Virus record (IMG/VR): IMGVR_UViG_3300033388_005224
Location: 1-48,639 of that record
Direction: 5' to 3' (one strand)
DNA length: 48,639 nt
Source of the DNA: a virus
Made by a program: the position numbers and the translations under genes. Shown here in pieces: positions 42,487 to 48,639 of the stretch (position 1 is its first letter; each line of letters begins with the position of its first letter). The notes under the pieces are model-generated. The model was not told the DNA's origin. It did no database searches and saw nothing but the letters and a program-made list of their open reading frames with translations.

Positions 42487-43987
42487 AGGCTTCCAGGATA
42501 ACAAAGTTTATATGGTCATTTGCCCTAATTCTTCGATAAGTGGTAATTTGAGTGTTTGAGGTCTCCTCATAATCATCACCATTGGCAACCGTTCCAGGAT
42601 CCCGAAGAACTCCTCTCCAGAAAACCATCATCCCTGCACCATTATTAGTACCATCCTGTTGATAAGTTAAACCTCCAGGTACGGTAAGCACTGAACCCGG
42701 AGGTAGAGGAGCGCCATTTCTTGTGATAACTCTAGTTACATTTGTTCCACTAGATGAAATAGAATCTGCAAGAAGCTGAAGAGTATCTGTAATTGTATAA
42801 CCATCAGCATTATCTAATATTGGTCCAGTATATGTTCTATCACCAATTTGTTCATTAAGAGTGTTTAATGCTTCTACAACTGACGGGGTGGCATCTGGAA
42901 GATCCGAAAATGGGAAGAAGTCTGTAGTATTTGTAAGTAGACCATTTAAATCAGTATCACCATCATTAACGCCAACAACTTCCTGCAAGTCATCGATTCT
43001 TTTATTAGCAGAAGAGTCTCCAACGATACCATTAACTAAGGTAACTCTAAGAGCATTCTCATCCATAGCATCAAGGCACTCTCTGTAACCATAAAATAAA
43101 TCTACCTCATTAGGCTGTCCGGCTTCCCAAACATAAGGTATTGAAGTGGATATATCATCACCCTCAGGTACAGACCTGAATTCAACCTCTACTGAATCAG
43201 GAGAAGTTGATCCTCCAGCTCTAGTCCTACCAATAATTCGATTACCGGCATTTGGACCAGTCAAAACATATAAACTTAATGCACTATAGCCATCAATGAT
43301 TTCTACAAATGTACCAGAATCATTACCAGCATCTGCTCCATCTGATATTGGAACACCAGTTCTATCAACCGCATCTGCATGCTTTAAGTTACCAGTGTCA
43401 TTTAATGTAACAAAAGCATCAGAGACTGCAACAGCTACATCTTCAAACTTTCTATTAACAACAAAAGACTTAGCATCAGTTGTTTTACCTGCAAGGTTTG
43501 ATAGGTTTGCATCTACAGGAGTTCCCTGATCTGTACATCTGAGATAAGTTGGTATTGCCTGATCGAAACCAACGCCCTTTATAGCTGCACGATCAGACCT
43601 TTCATAGTTAATGTCATCCTCTAATGAATAAGCATTACGCTCTGTCCAAGATATAGATCCATTATTTGCATCTGTTACTGCAGATGGGTTTGCAATTTCA
43701 ACACTTGTAGCACTTATGAATTCAGTAATTAGAAAGGAGCCATTATTAGCAGCAGTTGAAGCTCCTGAAATCTCTAAAAATCTACCAACTGACTCAGCAC
43801 TCATACCTGTTAGGCCAGATACTACAACAGTAGCACCCACAGTGATAGATGCTACGACACCGCTTTGTCCAGCTATAGCCCTACCAAGACAAGCAGACTC
43901 GTCAGCTAATGGTAAAGTGTCAGTTTGAAAGAATGAGCCATTAATATCAAGCTCTTGATCTAATGCGTTTTTTCTAAATGAAGTCAT
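42485..43987 (-). CDS. Large virion structural protein
   Basis: This 500-residue protein has several beta domains. Residues 40-110 form one small domain (VVASITVGATVVVSGLTGMS, then VGRFLEISGAST, then NNGSFLITEFISATSVEIAN), a pattern used in repeated domains of phage baseplate or head-fibre proteins. A middle section has DGYSALSLYVLTGPNAGNRI. A helical linker follows (DATPSVVEALNTLNEQIGDR) with DNADGYTITDTLQLLADSI. The C-terminal 85 residues form a head (LTVPGGLTYQQDGTNNGAG, then MVFWRGVLRDPG) that ends in a hydrophobic strand. The head resembles, at a distance, the heads of the 256- and 426-residue fibres (FYRG). It is probably a capsid or neck fibre. AGGTATT gives a ribosome binding site. 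Confidence 0.5.
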   Translation of the reverse strand: MTSFRKNALDQELDINGSFFQTDTLPLADESACLGRAIAGQSGVVASITVGATVVVSGLTGMSAESVGRFLEISGASTAANNGSFLITEFISATSVEIANPSAVTDANNGSISWTERNAYSLEDDINYERSDRAAIKGVGFDQAIPTYLRCTDQGTPVDANLSNLAGKTTDAKSFVVNRKFEDVAVAVSDAFVTLNDTGNLKHADAVDRTGVPISDGADAGNDSGTFVEIIDGYSALSLYVLTGPNAGNRIIGRTRAGGSTSPDSVEVEFRSVPEGDDISTSIPYVWEAGQPNEVDLFYGYRECLDAMDENALRVTLVNGIVGDSSANKRIDDLQEVVGVNDGDTDLNGLLTNTTDFFPFSDLPDATPSVVEALNTLNEQIGDRTYTGPILDNADGYTITDTLQLLADSISSSGTNVTRVITRNGAPLPPGSVLTVPGGLTYQQDGTNNGAGMMVFWRGVLRDPGTVANGDDYEETSNTQITTYRRIRANDHINFVILEA

Positions 43988-43998
43988 TTTAATACCTA

Positions 43999-44631
43999 TT
44001 AAATATTTGGATTTACAATAGCGTAATCTGCTACTATTTCAGATCTTGGATTAGGGACAAAAGATATAAAAGTTATAGTATCATAACCTGTACCGATACC
44101 TCCAGATTCTGATATGATAAAATCACAGTTTTGTATTAACCTTCTACCATTATGCTCAACTATGATATGAAATTCATTATCTTTAAAATTACCTTCAAGA
44201 AACTTATCCCCAGGAGCTACGGTAAATGTTCTATTTGAATTATTTCTAGGACCAATCATAGAGAATTCGTTTCTCCAAAGATATGGAACCTCAGCTGAAA
44301 CATAACCATCAAAGGTCGCGTCCAAGCCCTCTGTAATTCCTGCATCTATAAGAAATTGCCTATGGCATGGATCAAACTGTAGAAGATCAATATTCGACTC
44401 TATAACTCGAATTTCACCTGCAACAATCTTGATGTAAAGCTCACCTTTCAAAAGAGAGTGTCGTATATCAGCTTCGGAGACATATGGAATCTCCATAAGA
44501 TCTCTGGACATGCCGTTCTTAATTGGGTACTTAAATATACGAATGCGCTTGCCACCTTCCGCAATATTCTCAACACGAAATACGGTGGGGCACTGCTTTT
44601 GATACCAAGTTTCAAACCCTACTGCTGGCAT
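43999..44631 (-). CDS. Virion structural protein (head or neck)
   Basis: Residues 15-95 of this 210-residue protein hold a distinctive block: CPTVFRVENIAEGGKRIRIF, then KYPIKNGMSRDLMEIPYVSE, then ADIRHSLLKGELYIKIVAGE, then IRVIESNIDLLQFDPCHRQ. I have a general memory of similar SEADI..SL.KG segments in structural proteins of large phages. The SxxxG helix is also roughly like the anchors of the IAEN-type fibres, so this may be part of their docking site family. The C-terminal 100 residues are beta-rich (FDGYVSAEVPYLWRNEF, then EFHIIVEHNGRRLIQNCDF, then ADYAIVNPNI). It follows the coiled-coil gene by 9 bases, and AAAGGATT gives a ribosome binding site. Confidence 0.5.
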   Translation of the reverse strand: MPAVGFETWYQKQCPTVFRVENIAEGGKRIRIFKYPIKNGMSRDLMEIPYVSEADIRHSLLKGELYIKIVAGEIRVIESNIDLLQFDPCHRQFLIDAGITEGLDATFDGYVSAEVPYLWRNEFSMIGPRNNSNRTFTVAPGDKFLEGNFKDNEFHIIVEHNGRRLIQNCDFIISESGGIGTGYDTITFISFVPNPRSEIVADYAIVNPNI

Positions 44632-44640
44632 GTAATCCTT

Positions 44641-45579
44641 TTATTCCACTACTGAATCAACAATCTTAATAGTAATAGTCCTTTCAACTGACTTCTCTCC
44701 TGATCTTCTCATTGGAGAGCCAAACAAAGCACCAACAGAATCATCAGACTTCTTATCCATATTGAATACAATAGGATTAGTGTTATTACCCTGACCATTA
44801 TTTAGAGCGCCAATAACTTCCCTCATATCTGCGTCTCTTCTTTGATCAGCAAGCTTTGTTTCAGTCTTCTGATTCTGCACAATAGCCTCAAGTAAAGAAA
44901 GCATTTTATCATTAGAGTCATGCACCTCACCAGTCTTTCTAGACTGTTCAAACCCTCCAGTTGACATAAGGAAATCTCCACGATTCTTTAAATCTTCATC
45001 CTTGGAAAGGAGTCTCTCTCTAATCTCTGACTTGGAAGCCATCTTTATATCTTCCAGAGTGTACCTATAGCGGTTATAAATAAGCTGCTCAAGGTAAGAA
45101 AGATGTGGCTTAAATACTTCTATATTAGAATCACCTGCTCTTTTTAATTTAACCCTGTCTAGATTTGTAGATAGAACCCTAACATATGAATCATGCCACT
45201 CTGACTGAGTATCAAACTGTTCCTTCAGCTCTGCTACGACTTCCTGAAGCTTATCAAAGACTACAATTTTTTCTTTTGATTCATCATCGATAAAATCCTC
45301 TGACCTATGCCAGTGCTGAAGATTTCTCCTTGGATTTCTATCCTTCTCCTGATCTACTCTTCTAGTATCAAATGCAACCTTTTTAATACCTGCGTTTAGC
45401 TCGTTTAACGCTGCTACTCTTGCAGCCCTTTCAACGCCCAAATCTTCGTCTCTAGATACGACTTTGAAATGCTGCTCAGTTGGGCATCTTGTAGATTTGG
45501 TCTCAATATAGAATTCAAGATCATCTACCATTTTTGCTGTTAGTGCTATTTTAGCGTCAAGAGGAAGTTTATCAGTCAT
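44641..45579 (-). CDS. Coiled-coil head-region protein, function unknown
   Basis: This 312-residue, highly charged, mostly helical protein has likely coiled coils at about 65-150 (ALNELNAGIKKVAFDTRRVD, then KIVVFDKLQEVVAELKEQFD) and 220-265 (KMLSLLEAIVQNQKTETKLA). A small basic region lies near residue 85 (RNPRRNLQHWHRSEDF). The C-terminus is beta-like and ends in ERTITIKIVDSVVE. It is the first gene after the capsid terminator, with a 72-base gap containing GATATATA. A structural connector or an assembly factor would fit; no family is recognised. Confidence 0.45.
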   Translation of the reverse strand: MTDKLPLDAKIALTAKMVDDLEFYIETKSTRCPTEQHFKVVSRDEDLGVERAARVAALNELNAGIKKVAFDTRRVDQEKDRNPRRNLQHWHRSEDFIDDESKEKIVVFDKLQEVVAELKEQFDTQSEWHDSYVRVLSTNLDRVKLKRAGDSNIEVFKPHLSYLEQLIYNRYRYTLEDIKMASKSEIRERLLSKDEDLKNRGDFLMSTGGFEQSRKTGEVHDSNDKMLSLLEAIVQNQKTETKLADQRRDADMREVIGALNNGQGNNTNPIVFNMDKKSDDSVGALFGSPMRRSGEKSVERTITIKIVDSVVE

Positions 45580-45651
45580 GTTAATCCGGAATGTAGTTAC
45601 AACAAGCTAAAAATATGTAAGAATATGCCTCTTTATATATCGGCAAAAACA

Positions 45652-45678
45652 AAGGGCCCTCCCTGTGGGAGAGCCCTT
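45652..45678 (-). terminator. Intrinsic terminator after the capsid gene
   Basis: On the minus strand AAGGGCTCTCCC and GGGAGGGCCCTT form a 12-bp stem (one G-U pair) around ACA, followed by TGTTTTTG. It lies 22 bases after the capsid gene stop and probably limits read-through to the downstream genes. Confidence 0.8.
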
Positions 45679-45699
45679 GTAAATTATCGCTGTTAGCTA

Positions 45700-46710
45700 T
45701 CAGCCAGCAAGAGTAGACTTGCGACCAACTGCAGTACCACGAGGGTTAACAATTCCGATTCCGATTTCCTCAGAAACAACCCAACCAAGCTTAAGCTGCT
45801 TTGGCTCGTCTGCTGGAAGAACCTCGATATCCTGACGGATTGGCATAACACCAACGAACTCTGGGTCAGCTGCACCGAAAACAGTTCCTGGAGGAACAAT
45901 CTTTGAAACCATAATGTCTGCGCCCCAGATCTGAGCGTAGAGACCAGTCTGAAGGATCTCGCGCTGAGTTACTGGGTCAACCTCACCACCACCTGGTCCC
46001 TGGCCACCGCCAGATGCCCAGTTGAGGATATCGTTGAACTCATTGATGTTCATGTAGTACTTGGTTGTAACAAGGTCCCAACGATCAATCTGAGCCTTGA
46101 TCTCAACAAGGTCACGCTTAAGAAGACCACCATCGGAGATGTCCTGAGCGGTGTTCTCAACAGTTGCAGAGTTATTAATAGCAGCGAAGACGTTTGCATC
46201 TTCCTGTGCCATAATCTCTTGACGTGCCTTCTGGACTGCACGGTCGATTACGTTGAAACGACGACGACGAACCTCAGAGATACGAACGGTTGGGTTAGCG
46301 TAAAGCTCGAAAGTTGGAACTGTTACACGGTCACCGAAAACGCGAGACTCTGGACCAGAACCGTTAGAAGAAACAACAACTGCTGCAACGTCGATATCAC
46401 GGTCATAGTTCGGATTGACACCCTGACCGAGCGGATCGATCACGAGTAGACGACGCGCTATGCCCTGGTAGTCAAGGTTACGACGAATTGGGTTAGCCAT
46501 TGACTGAGCAAGAGCAACCTTTCCGTCCTGGGTGAGAACTGCGCGAGAAACAAGCTCATCTGTCTTTGCGTCAGTGATCTGTGGTTGACCAGCAAGAGCA
46601 ACATTTGCTGGCTGATTTTCTTCAAGAATTGAAGCGTACTTTGCGAGAGTTGTGAGCGCGTCCTTTACGGATGCTGCGTTCATATCTCCCTGTGCGTTAA
46701 ACATTGACAT
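45700..46710 (-). CDS. Major capsid protein (HK97-fold)
   Basis: This 336-residue protein lies between a decoration-like gene and a strong terminator. Its order fits HK97-type capsid proteins: an N-terminal helical region, an extended strand (ESRVFGDRVTVPTFELYANP), a basic segment (VRISEVRRRRFNVIDRAVQK), the long spine-like helix region (ARQEIMAQEDANVFAAIN), and a late ADIMVSKIVPPGTVFGAADP element of the P-domain type. A VGVMPIRQDIEVLPAD strand and LKLGWVVSEEIGIGIVNP close the fold. AGGA lies eight bases before the ATG. Codon choice looks more uniform than in the fibre genes, as expected for the most abundant virion protein. Its N-terminal 60 residues are polar and may be a cleaved delta region, though no protease gene is in the window. 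Confidence 0.8.
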   Translation of the reverse strand: MSMFNAQGDMNAASVKDALTTLAKYASILEENQPANVALAGQPQITDAKTDELVSRAVLTQDGKVALAQSMANPIRRNLDYQGIARRLLVIDPLGQGVNPNYDRDIDVAAVVVSSNGSGPESRVFGDRVTVPTFELYANPTVRISEVRRRRFNVIDRAVQKARQEIMAQEDANVFAAINNSATVENTAQDISDGGLLKRDLVEIKAQIDRWDLVTTKYYMNINEFNDILNWASGGGQGPGGGEVDPVTQREILQTGLYAQIWGADIMVSKIVPPGTVFGAADPEFVGVMPIRQDIEVLPADEPKQLKLGWVVSEEIGIGIVNPRGTAVGRKSTLAG

Positions 46711-46798
46711 ATTGTTTATCCTATTATAGTTAAGTGACTGCCCGACTTACGCCAACAATCTGGTTTATTAGTTTAATATAGGCCACTAAAAGCCGGAA

Positions 46799-46828
46799 AA
46801 GCGAAGCCTTAACGAAAAGGCCTCGCTT
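46799..46828 (-). terminator. Intrinsic terminator between decoration and capsid genes
   Basis: On the minus strand AAGCGAGGCCTT and AAGGCTTCGCTT form a 12-bp stem (one G-T wobble) around TTCGTT, followed by TTCC and then a short T run. It lies 8 bases after the decoration-like gene. Capsid transcription then needs read-through or its own promoter in the 88 bases that follow. Confidence 0.7.
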
Positions 46829-46836
46829 CAATACTA

Positions 46837-47586
46837 TCAGATCATTGCTGGTCCGAACTCAATGAGTGCCTCAGTGAATACCTGCTGCTGCGCTACACCT
46901 GGAAGGCCAACTGGGGAGTTAGCTGCAGATGCAAGAGAGATTGGAGTAGTCACGAGAGAACCGTTAGTCTCAAAGTTGAGGAAACGTCCCATGATAAGTG
47001 GGTTTGCATCAGTTGAATCATTAACAACTGCACCACCAGCATTTGGTGTAAGAAGTCCACCGTTAGCGAATGCGTATAGTGGGTCACCAATGGTGAGAGT
47101 TGGGTTAGATGTCTGAAGACCCGTTGTTGCGTTCTGATCGGTTGCATCAAGAGTAACTGCGTATGTACCTGGCTTGGTCCAAAGAGTTACCTTTCCAGAT
47201 GCTACTGCTGTGTGTGGTCCAAGGAAGGTTCCAGTAGAACCTGGTCCAAAGGACTCCTGACCAACAGTTGCGCCAAGAACAGAGCCGAAAAGAGTTCCGT
47301 AGCCAACGCCGCCATCATCAGTAAGACCAACTGGTCCTGTAACCTCAGTACCAGAGCCACCGTTGTTAAGAACTGTGGAAACTACTGGGCGAGTTCCTGG
47401 AGGTGTACCAACATAGCCATCACGACCATCAGCATCTGCTGCTGCAAGGTCAGAACCAACTGCAACACCTGTAATGATAGCGCACTCGCCACCCTTGATT
47501 CCTGTAGCAACGTCTGCAACGATTGTATCAACAGCGTCAAACTGTCCGAGAGGCTGAACGCCTGCCTGCTTTAAAATTAATGCCAT
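46837..47586 (-). CDS. Capsid decoration or stabilisation-like protein
   Basis: This 249-residue protein lies directly upstream of the capsid gene, a standard place for decoration proteins. It is Gly/Thr/Ala rich and beta-rich: ALILKQAGVQPLGQFDAVDT, then GIKGGECAIITGVAVG, then ASGKVTLWTKPGTYAVTLDA, then NPTLTIGDPLYAFANGGLLT. The late part (FLNFETNGSLVTTPISLAS) carries a capsid-like strand. Codon choice is uniform, like the capsid gene. AAAGGAAA gives a ribosome binding site. It carries one DGY (GRDGYVGT). A terminator follows, so expression is insulated from the capsid gene. Confidence 0.6.
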   Translation of the reverse strand: MALILKQAGVQPLGQFDAVDTIVADVATGIKGGECAIITGVAVGSDLAAADADGRDGYVGTPPGTRPVVSTVLNNGGSGTEVTGPVGLTDDGGVGYGTLFGSVLGATVGQESFGPGSTGTFLGPHTAVASGKVTLWTKPGTYAVTLDATDQNATTGLQTSNPTLTIGDPLYAFANGGLLTPNAGGAVVNDSTDANPLIMGRFLNFETNGSLVTTPISLASAANSPVGLPGVAQQQVFTEALIEFGPAMI

Positions 47587-47708
47587 AATTATTTTCCTTT
47601 TGCGTCATTTATGATCGCAATATACAAAGGGTCTTACATCTTAAAAGTCTTACTTCTAATTTTTATACCCATCTAATGATAGAATTTGATAGAAAATGAA
47701 AAATTTTT

Positions 47709-48194
47709 TCATTTTTCCTCAGTGTTCATCATATTAATCATCTGAAGAACACGCTCATCCATATTATCAGGGGCTAAGTCCCCTGGTAAATTCATATCCA
47801 TAACACCCTGTCGCTGTGACTGATCAGGGTCTGGTTCCTCTATATATCCTGGGGGAACGTTCATAAACCTCATCACATCTGGAATGTCGTTCTGACCGTT
47901 CTCCATCTGTGCATCTAAAGTATCGAGAGTTGCCTGAGCCTTTGAAATAAGCATTATAGACTTATGTAGGTCTTCTAGGGATGCTTCATAATTAAAGCCC
48001 CTTTTATTCCAGAGCTGTCCAATCACTGCCTGATTATCAATAGCATTGGCAATCTTCTTCTCTGCTGCCTTGCATGCAGACTCAAAGCCCTCGTCTACCT
48101 CATGATTGAAAGGCCCAAAGTAGAGCTTCCCCGTCAAAGGATTATCCTTTGCGAGGTACCTCTTGAAATCTAGTACCTTCTTTTCATTAGACAT
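47709..48194 (-). CDS. Small head-region protein, function unknown
   Basis: This 161-residue, helical and charged protein has KKVLDFKRYLAKDNPLTGKL at the start, a helical centre (FESACKAAEKKIANAIDNQA) and a Pro/Asp-rich C-terminal section (RFMNVPPGYIEEPDPDQSQR). It starts as TAATG, overlapping the upstream scaffold-like gene, with AGGAGCC just before. A 122-base AT-rich gap separates its stop from the decoration-like gene. Position suggests a head assembly factor; no family is recognised. Confidence 0.45.
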   Translation of the reverse strand: MSNEKKVLDFKRYLAKDNPLTGKLYFGPFNHEVDEGFESACKAAEKKIANAIDNQAVIGQLWNKRGFNYEASLEDLHKSIMLISKAQATLDTLDAQMENGQNDIPDVMRFMNVPPGYIEEPDPDQSQRQGVMDMNLPGDLAPDNMDERVLQMINMMNTEEK

Positions 48195-48639
48195 TAGGCT
48201 CCTGGTGCTGCCTTAAGCTCATCGAGCTGTGCTTGTAGCTGCTGGTTCTGCTGCATTAGCAATTCCATCATCTGCTGCTGAGACATTCCCTGTGGAGATG
48301 CAGCCTGAGTTGCAATAGTATCAGTTACCTGCTGAGCATTTGCTGCAACAAGGTTTTCAATTGGCTGAATCTCAGCCTTCTGCTCCTGAATCTGCTGCAT
48401 CACTTCCTGATGTGTCTCTGTATAAATATTATTGTAAGTAGCAATTGACTCATCAAGACCAGAAATTGCTCTGGTAAGCTGATCTGTTGGAGCCTCTGCC
48501 TCAATCCAATCAAGCAATGCACGAGCATCATCCTCCATCTCCGAGCCAGTCCAGCTCTGACTTTGCTGAACGGCCTTCTCAACCATCTGCCTAACAATGT
48601 TGATAGCTGTACCCCTCATATTCTGATACTCTGCAGCTG
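48194..48639 (-). CDS. Scaffold-like coiled-coil protein (partial at right edge)
   Basis: The frame is open to the right edge. An ATG occurs at 48619, but it has no clear ribosome binding site, and the upstream residues (AAEYQN) read naturally into MRGTAINIVRQMVEKAVQQS, so the true start probably lies beyond the window. The visible part is helical and Gln-rich, with coiled-coil-like stretches (EVMQQIQEQKAEIQPIENLV, then QQQMMELLMQQNQQLQAQLD). Scaffold proteins upstream of the capsid gene often look like this. Its stop overlaps the next start as TAATG. The assignment is by position and composition only. Confidence 0.4.
   Translation of the reverse strand, partial: AAEYQNMRGTAINIVRQMVEKAVQQSQSWTGSEMEDDARALLDWIEAEAPTDQLTRAISGLDESIATYNNIYTETHQEVMQQIQEQKAEIQPIENLVAANAQQVTDTIATQAASPQGMSQQQMMELLMQQNQQLQAQLDELKAAPGA

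Noticed and set aside
45634-45651. Exact T4-type late promoter (TATAAATA) after the capsid terminator
   Set aside because: The sequence is GATATATAAAG, which only partly matches; it was kept as a weak candidate in the gap-motif finding instead.
1-48639. Stop-codon recoding, as in some large gut phages
   Set aside because: TAA, TGA and TAG all end genes at sensible positions (TAG ends the 320-residue gene and the patatin gene), and frames stay open without recoding.
1-48639. CRISPR arrays, tRNA genes, insertion sequences
   Set aside because: No regularly spaced repeats, cloverleaf-like gaps or transposase genes were found; gaps are too short for most of these.

Overview
The window is part of a large tailed-phage genome of the contractile-tail (myovirus) type. 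It holds the late structural block and is read almost entirely on the minus strand. The evidence is a HK97-type major capsid protein, a tail sheath with the usual sheath C-terminus, a tail tube protein, an overlapping pair of tail assembly chaperone frames, a tape-measure-like protein, a baseplate hub-like protein, and a long run of fibre, spike and decoration proteins. Genes are packed head to tail, often with TAATG or ATGA stop/start overlaps. No gap without a gene exceeds about 150 bases. I saw no tRNA, rRNA, CRISPR array or insertion sequence. All three stop codons end genes, so the standard bacterial code applies.

In the direction of transcription (right to left) the layout is as follows. 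48.6-45.6 kb: head genes (a scaffold-like coiled coil, a small unknown, a decoration-like protein, the major capsid protein), with terminators after the decoration-like gene and the capsid gene. 45.6-40.3 kb: head or neck-associated proteins, a lysine-rich histone-H1-like protein, a small zinc-ribbon-like protein and fibre-like proteins. 40.3-29.8 kb: a cassette of modular fibre or decoration proteins that share N-terminal anchors and C-terminal domains in different combinations, broken by a patatin-like phospholipase gene. 29.8-24.3 kb: an accessory-rich stretch with a NifS-like cysteine desulfurase, an HNH nuclease, a cold-shock protein, small virion-like proteins and a sulfotransferase-like protein. 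24.2-12.9 kb: a zincin metallopeptidase, a fibre protein with His-x-His tip motifs, a free-standing LAGLIDADG homing endonuclease, a beta-helix/BNR spike, a holin-like membrane protein, a large trunk protein and a second beta-helix spike. 12.8-12.1 kb: the only plus-strand gene, a secreted lipoprotein with its own promoter and a shared bidirectional terminator. 12.0-0 kb: the tail module (terminator-like protein, sheath, tube, chaperones, tape measure, baseplate protein, hub-like protein running off the left edge).

Host clue: the lipoprotein joins a Gly/Ser/Thr-rich linker to a cysteine pattern that I associate with surface lipoproteins of Myxococcota, Bradymonadota and related deltaproteobacterial lineages. 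A host in that broad group is therefore an inference, not a demonstration.

Most noteworthy: (1) the tripeptide Asp-Gly-Tyr occurs about 30 times in 17 proteins, nearly all virion proteins, with freely varying codons, so it looks selected at protein level; (2) the same block encodes a sulfotransferase-like enzyme and a cysteine desulfurase, which invites a speculative link to virion tyrosine sulfation; (3) fibre genes from 30 to 41 kb form a chain of shuffled domains; (4) there are two +1-type frame changes, one in the tail chaperones and one at the start of a fibre gene; (5) a phage patatin carries an inserted membrane hairpin; (6) the homing endonuclease has lost one catalytic aspartate.
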